Source: RGIG9608 sp045602425 (GTDB lineage Bacteria > Bacteroidota > Bacteroidia > Bacteroidales > Paludibacteraceae). Taken from it: a stretch of DNA of 64,000 bases. The notes under the pieces are model-generated. The model was not told the origin of the DNA and made no database searches. It worked only from the letters and a program-made list of their open reading frames with translations. The DNA lies in contig JAZSBO010000021.1 of the NCBI GenBank assembly GCA_045602425.1, positions 1-64,000 of the forward strand, in the 5' to 3' direction. Positions 52,032-60,231 of the stretch are shown one piece after another. Made by a program: the position numbers and the translations under genes. Numbering within the stretch: position 1 is the stretch's first letter; each line of letters opens with the position of its first letter.

Positions 52032-52283
52032 ATGGAAAAAACAAATTGGACTATCATAGCTGGCATAGCAGCTGTTTTGGTTGTTTTTGTTGCTGTTTGG
52101 TTGAGCAAAAATTCTCAATCGTCAAACAGTGTTACTACCATTACAGGATCAGGAAACACTACAAGCAACGTAACGAACCAAAACCAATACACAACCAAAA
52201 ACACAACTACCAACCTTAATATCTCGGATATTCTTAATGGTGGCCTTAATGATGCAACTACTGATTTGAGAGTAAACGAATAA
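52032..52283 (+). CDS. 83-aa N-terminal TM protein
   Basis: One TM helix (WTIIAGIAAVLVVFVAVWL) is followed by a Ser/Thr/Asn-rich, charge-poor tail (TTITGSGNTTSNVTNQNQY). It overlaps the next start by one base. Probably a minor virion membrane protein; the next gene has the same design. Confidence 0.55.
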   Translation: MEKTNWTIIAGIAAVLVVFVAVWLSKNSQSSNSVTTITGSGNTTSNVTNQNQYTTKNTTTNLNISDILNGGLNDATTDLRVNE

Positions 52284-52552
52284 TGAATATGGATAAGAAG
52301 TACATCATAGGAACTGTTGTGTTGGTCGTAGTGGTGGCTGTAGTAGTTTACTTTTCGGCTAAAAGTAGCAATATATCAAACACTACTTCGAGCACGAATA
52401 GTGGTAACTCTACTTCTAATGTGAACGATAACAGTTACTACCATGTAGAAGCAACGCAAGATAACGAATACACAATGTATTCGAGCATCGCTACAGGTGT
52501 TGCAAGTATTCTTGGTGGAACTATAAGTGCTGCTATCAATATAAAGAAATAA
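52283..52552 (+). CDS. 89-aa TM protein
   Basis: One N-terminal TM helix (YIIGTVVLVVVVAVVVYF), a Ser/Thr/Asn linker and a weakly hydrophobic glycine-rich end (ATGVASILGGTISAAINI). The linker composition matches the previous protein, so they may be duplicates. A second ATG two codons in is possible. Confidence 0.55.
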   Translation: MNMDKKYIIGTVVLVVVVAVVVYFSAKSSNISNTTSSTNSGNSTSNVNDNSYYHVEATQDNEYTMYSSIATGVASILGGTISAAINIKK

Positions 52553-52554
52553 AC

Positions 52555-53013
52555 ATGACTATACGTTTTCTGCCTAATTTTCCCGAAAACCCATCGAACC
52601 CTGCAAGGTGCCATGTGCCAACAGGTAAGATTGAAATTAACCAATCTCGGTGGGATTTTCTCTCTCCTGAAGATCGTGATTTTGTTCTTCAGCATGAGAT
52701 AGGACATTACGCACATCAGACATACGATGAAAGCAAAGCTGATGAATATGCTCTTCGGCAACTGGCCATGAAAAAGCCTTATTCGCTCAGCAATTTTATT
52801 AAGTCTGTCAGGAACGTAGCACGCCATGACCATAAACGCATTAAAAATGCAGAACGCAACGCTCTTAAAATAGCAGCCGAAAACGGAAGTAAAAAAGCAA
52901 AGCAACTTTTGGAATTGCCATTTTATGCTAATGCCGATGGCAAAAAATGCTGGCTCTTTTTGGTTCCAATAGCAATTATCGCAATTATTATCATTATTAA
53001 AAAAACAAAATAG
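52555..53013 (+). CDS. Membrane-anchored zincin metallopeptidase-like protein
   Basis: The 152-aa protein contains HEIGHYAHQTYDESKADEYAL, a gluzincin HExxH motif with a downstream Glu in the ESKAD segment like M48/ImmA-type peptidases. The domain is minimal. A C-terminal TM helix (LFLVPIAIIAIIIII) anchors it. Placement among virion membrane proteins suggests a virion or maturation protease, or an enzyme acting on the host envelope at entry. Confidence 0.65.
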   Translation: MTIRFLPNFPENPSNPARCHVPTGKIEINQSRWDFLSPEDRDFVLQHEIGHYAHQTYDESKADEYALRQLAMKKPYSLSNFIKSVRNVARHDHKRIKNAERNALKIAAENGSKKAKQLLELPFYANADGKKCWLFLVPIAIIAIIIIIKKTK

Positions 53014-53018
53014 AAATT

Positions 53019-54014
53019 ATGAACAACAAAACTATTATCGGAATTATAGTAGCTGCCATTGCAGCCTATTTTCTGTTTTTCAGAAAGAAAAAAGAGGAGA
53101 CTCAAGTGGTAAACGAAGAGGCAGTAGCAATTGATCATGTTAAAAGAGAAATTGCTGCAAACACACAAGAAGCTGTGCAAGTGGTAGAAATGGATGCAGA
53201 CCAAGAGAAATTCAATCTTGCACGTGAAGAGTATAGAACGTTGGTAGGTTCTTATCCAAAATCGACGTGGACTCTTAAAATGATTAAAGAAGGTATAGAG
53301 GAAGCAAAGGCAAAAACAGAAGCTATTGCAACCTACGTTAGAATTTCCGGAGATGCCGATACTGAAGATGAAGCAGAAATGACACTTAGTCAAATCAACG
53401 ATCTTATCGAAGCAGCAAAAAAGGATAAAATAGATACTGTTAAAACCCTTATTAACGCCATCGGTACGGTTACGCTCAATTCTAAAACAGCAATACAAAC
53501 AGCTCGTACTTATTACGACAATCTTAGTGAAGATTTGAAAAAAGAGATTACCAACTTCTCTACTCTCACCTCTGCCGAAACAAAATTAAAACAGTTGCAA
53601 CAACAGGATGCTGACGCTAAAGCTGCTGCAGCTAAAAGAGAGAAGCAAAAAGTCTCTTGGGCAACTCGAAAAAGTGAAATAGAGAGTATAGTTAAAGCTT
53701 ATGCAAATAATTTAACAGATAGAGGTACTTCTGCAAATAAAAAACCTTTTGATGCTAATGTCCTTAATAAATTATTAGCATTTGAATATCGTGATAAAGT
53801 ATATGCTAATCAATATTTTGGAACATTAGGAATTAAAATTGCTCCTCATTATACTTTAGTTAAATCGGACTATTATGTAGTGCATAGCATAACAGCATCA
53901 TTACCTAGTGGCAATGGTATGAATAGGAAAAATAGTGAGATAGCTGTAAAAGTAAGAAATACCTATAAAACAATTACTGGTACAGTCAATATTTATGGTG
54001 AGGTTGTTAAATAA
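53019..54014 (+). CDS. N-terminally anchored helical protein, 331 aa
   Basis: A TM helix (IIGIIVAAIAAYFLFF) is followed by a basic stop. Helical regions follow, including a segment VKTLINAIGTVTLNSKTAIQ, with NLSEDLKKEI and LTSAETKLKQLQ. That pattern is shared by three-helix repeats of bacterial surface proteins. A charged coiled coil (residues about 195-225) and a beta-rich C-domain (about 225-331, LGIKIAPHYTLVKSDYYVVHS) complete it. Virion membrane protein with an outer domain is inferred. Confidence 0.5.
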   Translation: MNNKTIIGIIVAAIAAYFLFFRKKKEETQVVNEEAVAIDHVKREIAANTQEAVQVVEMDADQEKFNLAREEYRTLVGSYPKSTWTLKMIKEGIEEAKAKTEAIATYVRISGDADTEDEAEMTLSQINDLIEAAKKDKIDTVKTLINAIGTVTLNSKTAIQTARTYYDNLSEDLKKEITNFSTLTSAETKLKQLQQQDADAKAAAAKREKQKVSWATRKSEIESIVKAYANNLTDRGTSANKKPFDANVLNKLLAFEYRDKVYANQYFGTLGIKIAPHYTLVKSDYYVVHSITASLPSGNGMNRKNSEIAVKVRNTYKTITGTVNIYGEVVK

Positions 54015-54022
54015 AAACTTAA

Positions 54023-54436
54023 ATGCAGAAGTATAAGCAAACATATATTCCCAGTGTAAATATATTAACACATAAAGATTTACGAGAATATGTAAAAAAT
54101 GAATACACAAAGCATATTCAGGGTAAAATTATTGTTAATAAGCATATTGGTCTGACAATATATTTCGGTAGTGATGGTAAAAATGAATTGTCTTATGGGA
54201 GAGCAATATATGCTAAAAAGGCAGCACTCGTACAATGTTTACCTCAATTATTAGAAGTTGCAGAATATAACAATTTTGGTCCAAGAAAAGTAACTGACGA
54301 GAAGAATGTGTTTGGATATGCCAATTTCAAAGCAAAAGTAAAAATCAATAATATTATTGAGCATGTGCGAATAACAGTTCGTGTAAAAGCAAATGGAAAA
54401 GCTTACTACTGCCACGAAATTAACATTATAAAATAA
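54023..54436 (+). CDS. LPD3/barrel-like protein, 137 aa
   Basis: The protein has strands HIGLTIYFGSDGKNELSYG, helix AALVQCLPQLLEVAEY, then strands FKAKVKINNIIEHVRITVRV and an end KAYYCHEINI. This strand-helix-strand layout resembles the small barrel associated with phage polyvalent proteins. The base composition is AT-richer than its neighbours. Family link tentative. Confidence 0.45.
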   Translation: MQKYKQTYIPSVNILTHKDLREYVKNEYTKHIQGKIIVNKHIGLTIYFGSDGKNELSYGRAIYAKKAALVQCLPQLLEVAEYNNFGPRKVTDEKNVFGYANFKAKVKINNIIEHVRITVRVKANGKAYYCHEINIIK

Positions 54437-54438
54437 AA

Positions 54439-54457
54439 AATTTCTACTCGCTGCAGA
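54439..54457 (+). other. Cas12a-handle-like sequence 2
   Basis: AATTTCTACTCGCTGCAGA copies the Cas12a handle design: AATT, then TCTAC/GCAGA arms with one A-C mismatch around a 5-nt loop. The first ten bases equal the resident repeat. It is read in the crRNA sense on the late-operon strand. Confidence 0.35.
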
Positions 54458-54497
54458 ACTTGATGTAATCGCATTCAATGCCCACACGAGTAGAAAT
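54440..54497. repeat. Inverted repeat with 36-nt loop in the 100-bp gap
   Basis: ATTTCTACTCG (54440-54450) and CGAGTAGAAAT (54487-54497) are perfect complements. They could form a stem-loop RNA that processes or protects the late mRNA, or sequesters the handle-like sequence. Confidence 0.65.
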
Positions 54498-54536
54498 CTT
54501 TCTGCAAAGATAAAACAAAAATTAAGAATAAACAAA

Positions 54537-54878
54537 ATGACACAACAAATTGATTTATACATTGAAGAATCAAAGAAGCATGAAGCAAGCGGAAATATTG
54601 AGCTTGAACTTATTGCAGAACTTAACAGCATTCCTCAAAACAGAAATGCTCAAGTAACGCAAACGGCCATTCAAGAACAAACCAGTGCTAAAATTGCTAC
54701 CGAAACACAAAAATGTGTACAGCAAGAAATCGCTAATGCTCCAGTTCCTGTTGCTGCAAGCCAGCCAGTGGTAAAAAAATGTGTTACTACTAAATCATAT
54801 CGTAGAAATACGGCTCACAATTGGTGGCTAGCTCTTATTGCTTTTTTGTTGTTCTTACACTTAATCTTTAAAAACTAA
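54537..54878 (+). CDS. C-terminally membrane-anchored protein, 113 aa
   Basis: A polar helical N-region (IDLYIEESKKHEASGNIELE), a Gln/Thr/Ala-rich middle and a basic segment (KSYRRNTAH) come before a C-terminal TM helix (WWLALIAFLLFLHLIF). No family. It fits the small virion-membrane set. Confidence 0.55.
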   Translation: MTQQIDLYIEESKKHEASGNIELELIAELNSIPQNRNAQVTQTAIQEQTSAKIATETQKCVQQEIANAPVPVAASQPVVKKCVTTKSYRRNTAHNWWLALIAFLLFLHLIFKN

Positions 54879-54882
54879 ACGT

Positions 54883-55320
54883 ATGGACAAAAAAGAACTT
54901 ATCAATCTTGGTATTAAACTGATAGGCGGACTTATAGTTGTTTGCCTAATCGTTATTGTTGTTTACTGGATTGTAAAGAAAACAAAGAACGTTACTACCA
55001 ACATCAAGCTAACGGCCGAAGCAAATGCCGAAATCGATACTACTAAACTGACGATGACACCAACGCAGATAAACAACGTGGTTCAGAAGTTAAAAAGTGG
55101 TTTCTATAGCGGACTATTTGGAACTACCGAAGATGAAGTTGCCATTTACGAAGCTTACAACATGATTGGTAGCCGTAGCGATATTCTTTCAGTAGAAAAA
55201 GAGTTTGGTGTGTACAAAGACATGACGCTCAAAGAACACATTTACGATCTACTCGACGAAGATGAAATCGCTCACATCAACGAGATTATCGCAAGTAAAA
55301 ACATTGATTATAAATACTAA
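54883..55320 (+). CDS. N-terminal TM protein with a helical, annexin-like domain
   Basis: The 145-aa protein has a TM helix (LIGGLIVVCLIVIVVYWIV) and a basic stop. The helical C-domain reads FYSGLFGTTEDEVAIYEAYN, then SDILSVEKEFGVY and LLDEDEIAHINEII. The GTxEDEV...Y...F pattern is like an annexin-type helical repeat. That resemblance is by eye and may be convergent. Probably another virion membrane protein. Confidence 0.5.
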   Translation: MDKKELINLGIKLIGGLIVVCLIVIVVYWIVKKTKNVTTNIKLTAEANAEIDTTKLTMTPTQINNVVQKLKSGFYSGLFGTTEDEVAIYEAYNMIGSRSDILSVEKEFGVYKDMTLKEHIYDLLDEDEIAHINEIIASKNIDYKY

Positions 55321-55323
55321 ACT

Positions 55324-55458
55324 ATGAATACAGAAAACAGCAATTTAGTGAGTATAGGTGTGGATATAAACATACCTATTTCGTCGGCTATATACTTAGC
55401 CTTAGCACTTAGCATACCTATTATTTTATTCTTCATATCTAAAAAGTACATCAAATGA
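55324..55458 (+). CDS. 44-aa single-TM protein
   Basis: MNTENSNLVSIGVDINIPIS leads into a TM helix (AIYLALALSIPIILFFI) with a KKYIK end. It overlaps the next gene by 4 nt (ATGA). Likely a membrane or holin-like peptide. Confidence 0.5.
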   Translation: MNTENSNLVSIGVDINIPISSAIYLALALSIPIILFFISKKYIK

Positions 55459-55784
55459 AAAAGAACAAAAAACTAATCATTATTGCCGTAGTAGCAGTGC
55501 TACTATTGGGCGGAGCTGTAGCAGCTTATTTCTTAATCTTCAAAGGAGATAAAAAAGCAAGTGATAAATCTGAAGAGAAATCACTTCTCGGACAAAGCAC
55601 TTCAAGTGGATCTGTAAGTAGTTCTGTTGGTTCCTCTGTTTCTTCAGGTAAAAAATCAAATGAAGAAATAGCCAAAGAAGTTATCCGTGGCGAATGGGGC
55701 AATGGCGACGAACGCAAAGAACGTCTTGCATCGGCTGGTTATGATTATAACACTATTCAATCACTTGTTAATAGCATGTTGTAA
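55455..55784 (+). CDS. Membrane-anchored CW_7 (Cpl-7-like) murein-binding protein
   Basis: The 109-aa protein has an N-terminal TM helix (LIIIAVVAVLLLGGAVAAYFLIF), a Ser/Gly linker, then a single C-terminal repeat: NEEIAKEVIRGEWGNGDERK, followed by RLASAGYDYNTIQSLVNSML. This is the CW_7 repeat first known from the pneumococcal phage Cp-7 lysozyme, which binds peptidoglycan. No catalytic domain is attached. It probably holds the virion membrane to murein during entry or assembly. Confidence 0.75.
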   Translation: MKKNKKLIIIAVVAVLLLGGAVAAYFLIFKGDKKASDKSEEKSLLGQSTSSGSVSSSVGSSVSSGKKSNEEIAKEVIRGEWGNGDERKERLASAGYDYNTIQSLVNSML

Positions 55785-55786
55785 TT

Positions 55787-56077
55787 ATGGCTAACAACTT
55801 TTACAATCCACTACAAAATTTAGCGACTACTCCTGACGTGGTTATTCAGCAAGATGGAAAGTATATCTATCAATGCTGGTGCGACAGGAGCAAAGCTGAT
55901 TTTAATAAGTCAATCGAAGAACTAGAATATCTCTTCATTTGGCGAATTGTTAAAACCGAAATCACTATTGATGAAAATGGAGCTGAAGTGTATCGTACAC
56001 TCTATCCTAATGGACGTGATGCTTACGAGTACTCCGTTTTTGATCGAGACAAATTTACTTACGAATACAAAAAGTAA
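55787..56077 (+). CDS. Hypothetical protein before the receptor-binding gene
   Basis: A 96-aa protein with aromatic-rich segments (GKYIYQCWCDRSKADF, ELEYLFIWRIVKTEI). No TM helix. It lies 3 nt before the fibre-like gene, so it may be a chaperone or adaptor for it. Confidence 0.45.
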   Translation: MANNFYNPLQNLATTPDVVIQQDGKYIYQCWCDRSKADFNKSIEELEYLFIWRIVKTEITIDENGAEVYRTLYPNGRDAYEYSVFDRDKFTYEYKK

Positions 56078-56080
56078 ACA

Positions 56081-57676
56081 ATGGCACTAAAAATAAACCC
56101 TATAACTGGAAAATTCAACCTGTGGAAAAGTGATAAACCATCCACCTGGAATGCAAATAGTAACGCCAATGATTATACCACAACAGGCGTGTATCATTTT
56201 GCTGGATATAGATTAAACAATAACGACAATCTGCCTATCGACAACTACGGCGATAAAACAAACATTGCTTTTACGTTGATCGTTGATAAGGTTAATGGGT
56301 TTATTTCGAGTGATACCCATGTGCCAGCTCACGTGAGCCAAACGCTCATATTGGGTAATCGTCAAGGATCTGAAACGAAAATTTATATTCGTAATGCAAC
56401 CATGTTCTACGATGGCCAACCAGACAATTGGGAGCCATGGAAAGAACTCGTATCATCTACCTATCTTGGTATTGCAGATTCTATGGAAAGCGAAGTTCTT
56501 ATGTCTGCCACCGAGATAGGACTTTACACTGGTGCTATAGTCAATGCTCAAACCTCTACTTTCGACGTATTCAAGTTGGAAGTTATCAACAATCACGCTT
56601 TGTCTGCTATGCTTGGTATGTTTAACTCCATTTTGCAGACCATAACAATTCTAAAGATAGATACCACAAATTTATCTTTACAACGTTTTGGCGTTTATGA
56701 TGGATCCAAATTTGTTTTTTCAAAATGGAAAGAATGTCAGTCTTTGGATTTTGCTCAAGCCAAACAAAATGAACTTGGACTTGTAAAAGGTGGGCAAAAT
56801 GTATTTGTAAATACCGATGGAAGTATAAATGTAACGCAAATAATCAATGAAATTGTTGATAATTCTTCTGATGGTGTACTTTCTTCATTGTTGCTAAAGA
56901 TAAACCAAAATTTAACTATTGAAGAGGCAAAACATACTTATACCGATAAAGAAGCTCAAGAAACTGTTACTGATTATGCCGAAAGACAAATAGACTCTGT
57001 TATTTGTTGTTCGCCAGATACCCCATATAACGATTACAGATACGTATCGGCACAGGATGATTTATTGCCTAATACAACTAAAACTGTCATTGATAATATT
57101 TGGCTTAACGCTCTTAATCTTTTCTATCAGTTAGCTCAAAACGAATACAAAGATTACAATTATCTACAAGAATTACGAATCGGATTAGCTCGTTATCCCT
57201 ATCAAATAGGAAAATATATTTTTCATATTAAACTTTCAAATCCAACAACAAATGTTCGTGTTTTTCTCAAAAATAAGTTCGGAGAAATAATGGGCGAATT
57301 TTCTTATATCAATAGTTACGAAAGAGAGTTGCAAATCGCTTATTTTCTGAAAGATGGAGAAACGTGTAGGGATCTTTCTAAGATTTTGCCTTTCTCAATT
57401 CAAATTACATCAAACGAGGTCTATGTTTATGAAGGCGTTCAACTTACAATTCAAACCTGGCAAAAAGGTAGTACGGAAGTTTATGATGACTACAATTCAA
57501 GATACTTATATGGCAATTTCCAAAAGTCAGTTATCACTGAAAATGCCTATCAAGATTACACAAAAAATATAGCTATTTGCAGTGATGGATTGCTTATCCA
57601 AGGAAGAAATCAGCACCTCTATTTTAGAGTAAACGATGAGGGCAATATCGAAACCAACATAAACGAATTACTATGA
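56081..57676 (+). CDS. Receptor-binding or spike protein
   Basis: The 531-aa protein has an N-terminal segment TTTGVYHFAGYRLNNND, then IRNATMFYDGQPDNWEPWKEL like phage tail-fibre knob domains. The motif QNELGLVKGGQNVFVNTDGS is the repeat unit seen in fibres. The C-half is rich in aromatic and strand residues. With no tail genes present, a capsid spike is more likely than a tail fibre. It overlaps the next gene by 4 nt. Confidence 0.65.
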   Translation: MALKINPITGKFNLWKSDKPSTWNANSNANDYTTTGVYHFAGYRLNNNDNLPIDNYGDKTNIAFTLIVDKVNGFISSDTHVPAHVSQTLILGNRQGSETKIYIRNATMFYDGQPDNWEPWKELVSSTYLGIADSMESEVLMSATEIGLYTGAIVNAQTSTFDVFKLEVINNHALSAMLGMFNSILQTITILKIDTTNLSLQRFGVYDGSKFVFSKWKECQSLDFAQAKQNELGLVKGGQNVFVNTDGSINVTQIINEIVDNSSDGVLSSLLLKINQNLTIEEAKHTYTDKEAQETVTDYAERQIDSVICCSPDTPYNDYRYVSAQDDLLPNTTKTVIDNIWLNALNLFYQLAQNEYKDYNYLQELRIGLARYPYQIGKYIFHIKLSNPTTNVRVFLKNKFGEIMGEFSYINSYERELQIAYFLKDGETCRDLSKILPFSIQITSNEVYVYEGVQLTIQTWQKGSTEVYDDYNSRYLYGNFQKSVITENAYQDYTKNIAICSDGLLIQGRNQHLYFRVNDEGNIETNINELL

Positions 57677-57816
57677 AACTAATTGCAAAAAAAGGATACC
57701 TACTTACGCAAAAGCACTTAAACGAGAACGAACAACGTGTATATGCAAATACTGTTACGTGTGATATAGATGCTGACAACTGGCAAGAGATTAAAGAAAC
57801 CGAAATAACTAAATAA
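57673..57816 (+). CDS. 47-aa hypothetical protein
   Basis: A short ORF (MKLIAKKGYLLTQKHLNENE...ITK) overlapping the spike stop (ATGA) and ending 2 nt before the next ATG. Small proteins of this kind commonly follow fibre genes in Bacteroidetes phages; function unknown. Confidence 0.45.
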   Translation: MKLIAKKGYLLTQKHLNENEQRVYANTVTCDIDADNWQEIKETEITK

Positions 57817-57818
57817 CT

Positions 57819-58109
57819 ATGGAAACAATCATATACAAATGGCTAACCTTTACGCTTCCTTTTATATCAGGTATTGTGAGCTGGTTTGCTTCGAGACGTG
57901 TGCGAAATAACAATACTCTTCAACAATTGCAAGAGAGTATTGATTTGCTCGCTAAAAAGAACAATGAACTTTATGAGATTATTGTTCTTCAGAACACACA
58001 GATCGTAAAGCTTAAAAAGGAAAATGAAGAACTGAAACTTCAAGTAGCCAAAAATAGTAAAGTCATCAACGAACTTAAAGATCAACTCAGCAAGAAAACA
58101 AAAAAATGA
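57819..58109 (+). CDS. Holin-like single-TM coiled-coil protein
   Basis: The 96-aa protein has one N-terminal TM helix (WLTFTLPFISGIVSWFA) with basic RRVR after it, then a long coiled coil (LQQLQESIDLLAKKNNELYE, LKKENEELKLQVAKNS). It overlaps the spanin-like gene by 4 nt. Position and shape suggest a holin or lysis regulator. Confidence 0.5.
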   Translation: METIIYKWLTFTLPFISGIVSWFASRRVRNNNTLQQLQESIDLLAKKNNELYEIIVLQNTQIVKLKKENEELKLQVAKNSKVINELKDQLSKKTKK

Positions 58110-58612
58110 AGAAATTACTTTTTTTCATAATGTCAATTTTATTGTGTAGTTGCTCTCCTCATAAGCAACTTGCACGTATTCTGCAAAAGCATCCTGAATT
58201 GCATCGTGATTCTATTGTGTTTTTCCATGATACTATCAAAATGCCAGGTGTGCGAGATAGTATTTATATCACAAACCATACAATAGACAGTTTGCAAGCT
58301 GTAGCAAGTACCACATCGATGAGTGAGCAAAATTCAAGTAACGCCACGTCGGTGGTTGCAGGGAACGCTACAGCTATTCTGTCTGCTACCAGTAATGGTT
58401 TTTGGCTCAAAGCAGAACAAAAAACTGATACCATATATGTAGAGGTAAAAAAAAGTATTCCAACCTACATTACCGAAATAAAAGAGGTAGAGAAGCCTCT
58501 TACTAAATGGCAAACATTCAAACAGCAGATGGGCGTGATGTTGATGGTACTTATCGGTGTAGGTACTATTCTACAATTGATAAAATATTTAATTAACAGA
58601 TATAAACTATGA
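58106..58612 (+). CDS. Unimolecular-spanin-like lipoprotein
   Basis: The 168-aa protein has a signal peptide with lipobox LLCSC (Cys at about 17 or 15), a periplasmic stretch, and a C-terminal TM helix (MGVMLMVLIGVGTILQLI) with a short basic tail. An outer-membrane lipid plus an inner-membrane helix is the layout of u-spanins, which fuse the two membranes in the last step of lysis. It lies between the holin-like and peptidase genes. Confidence 0.65.
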   Translation: MKKLLFFIMSILLCSCSPHKQLARILQKHPELHRDSIVFFHDTIKMPGVRDSIYITNHTIDSLQAVASTTSMSEQNSSNATSVVAGNATAILSATSNGFWLKAEQKTDTIYVEVKKSIPTYITEIKEVEKPLTKWQTFKQQMGVMLMVLIGVGTILQLIKYLINRYKL

Positions 58613-58803
58613 AAGAAAGTAATCTTTATGAATTTAGACTTTTCCCTTCTACCAAAAAAGAATACAGAAGGGAACACTGGTGCGAAAGCGACGCAAGGGC
58701 AAGAGCTGAATTAACAGGAATGCTCTATGCTATGTTCTTCGAATATAAGCACCCAAGGGCAGAACTCTACAAGAATGGAAAGTTGATTCAACGAATGAGC
58801 TAA
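58609..58803 (+). CDS. 64-aa hypothetical protein
   Basis: A charged protein (FRLFPSTKKEYRREHWCESD, AELYKNGKLIQRM) with 4-nt overlap to the spanin-like gene. No family recognised. Confidence 0.45.
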   Translation: MKESNLYEFRLFPSTKKEYRREHWCESDARARAELTGMLYAMFFEYKHPRAELYKNGKLIQRMS

Positions 58804-58814
58804 TACAAATTACC

Positions 58815-59222
58815 ATGGTAACTGGGAAAAACCATATTCCAACAGGCGAAAGCAAAGAAGATGTCTATATCCGTCGAGCTATCATAGTGGAACGCTTGGC
58901 ACCTCTTATAGGTAAGAGTGTTTCGTGCAGTGCTTTCAATGGTAAAAATGTCAAATTTGAATTTGCATCAATAGATGAAACAGCTACTCATGCAGCTAAA
59001 CATTATGAATCAACATTGGCGGCTTTGAGAGTTGTAGAAGCTTTAAAAAAATCAGTTTTGGTTAAAACGGATTTTCCTCAATCTAATAAGCAAAAGAAAA
59101 TGAATTTTAAAAAAGTTCACGAATTATCCAGTTCTCTGAAAAGTATTGGAGAAATAAAGATAATTGTTGGGGAAAGAAGTAATACTAAAATAATTCACTA
59201 TTGTATAACAAAAAAGGAATAA
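58815..59222 (+). CDS. LPD3/barrel-like protein, 135 aa
   Basis: The protein has an N-terminal helical part (VEFASIDETATHAAKHY-like: KFEFASIDETATHAAKHYES) and a C-terminal strand-rich part (KKVHELSSSLKSIGEIKIIV, IIHYCITKK). The layout resembles LPD3-type barrels in phage polyvalent proteins, usually next to LPD1 domains. An LPD1-type gene follows nearby, which supports the call. Confidence 0.5.
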   Translation: MVTGKNHIPTGESKEDVYIRRAIIVERLAPLIGKSVSCSAFNGKNVKFEFASIDETATHAAKHYESTLAALRVVEALKKSVLVKTDFPQSNKQKKMNFKKVHELSSSLKSIGEIKIIVGERSNTKIIHYCITKKE

Positions 59223-59326
59223 GTAACCGAAGCTCCCCCATACAGGGACATATCGCTATTACAAATTCCTTTCGACCACAAAGATAGAAAAAAAATAAAT
59301 ACCAATAACAAAAAAAGAGAAAAACT

Positions 59327-59443
59327 ATGAAAATCAAGAAACCTATTTGTTTTAAAAAGGAAACTAACACAACAAAGTATCCTATTCTAGAAAAGAAAAC
59401 GGTTAAAAAATCAACGTCAAAACCTAAAAGCAAGAAGAAATGA
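59327..59443 (+). CDS. 38-aa basic peptide
   Basis: MKIKKPICFKKETNTTKYPI is followed by a Lys-rich tail ending KSKKK. It overlaps the LPD1 gene by 4 nt. Such peptides can be DNA-condensing or packaging cofactors; that role is a guess. Confidence 0.4.
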   Translation: MKIKKPICFKKETNTTKYPILEKKTVKKSTSKPKSKKK

Positions 59444-60231
59444 AAACGAAAATAACAGATACAAGCAACACCATCAATAAAGGTGGCCGTGCTGAACGTT
59501 GGTGGCAAGGTAGAGCTGTAAAAGCTCGAAGCTCTAAACCAGTAAGAAGTATGGATAATGTGGATCTGCACAAAATTCTACAAACCTATAATCTCAAAGG
59601 TTTTGAATTTGGTAATTGGCTAACAAACAACGACCGTTACGATCGTGTTCTTGCGTGTGAGGATTCGCTAGCAGAATTATCACGTATCATAGGTACTAAA
59701 AATCTTGGAATGAATTGTTTGGTTGGGATTGCCTTTGGTGCTAGAGGTACTAAAGGAGCATTGGCACATTACGAACCAGGATATAACATGATAAACATCA
59801 CTAAAGAAAAAGGCGATGGTTGTCTTGCTCATGAGTTTGGCCATGCGTTAGATTATAACATTGGCAAGTACTTGGATCAGCATAAATGCTACAACTATCT
59901 TTCAGGTGGACGCTCGCTTGCAGTAAATCTAAAAGACAATACAGGTGGCAAAGTACGTAACCTCATGAATGAAGTTGTAAACATAGCAGCAGAAATGATA
60001 AAGGATTATCCAGCATCAAATTATTGGAAACGCAGAACCGAAATCTTTGCACGATTATTCGAGCAATATTGCTGTTACAAGCTCAAAACAAAAGGATATA
60101 GAGATGCTTTCTTGACTTCTTCATGGATTTTATATGTAGACTGTCCAGTTTATTGGAACGAAAGTAATTTTAAGAAGTTATTGCCTAAAATGGAGAGACT
60201 CATTAAATCAATGAAATCTGTAATGAAATGA
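59440..60231 (+). CDS. LPD1-domain zincin-like metallopeptidase
   Basis: The 263-aa protein has the full LPD1 pattern: GFEFGNWLTNNDRYDRVLAC, LVGIAFGARGTKGALAHYEP, LAHEFGHALDYNIGKY (HExxH) and YWKRRTEIFARLFEQY. LPD1 is a predicted metallopeptidase module of phage and plasmid polyvalent proteins that are injected into the host. Here it stands alone. It may act on host proteins at entry or during assembly. Confidence 0.8.
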   Translation: MKTKITDTSNTINKGGRAERWWQGRAVKARSSKPVRSMDNVDLHKILQTYNLKGFEFGNWLTNNDRYDRVLACEDSLAELSRIIGTKNLGMNCLVGIAFGARGTKGALAHYEPGYNMINITKEKGDGCLAHEFGHALDYNIGKYLDQHKCYNYLSGGRSLAVNLKDNTGGKVRNLMNEVVNIAAEMIKDYPASNYWKRRTEIFARLFEQYCCYKLKTKGYRDAFLTSSWILYVDCPVYWNESNFKKLLPKMERLIKSMKSVMK

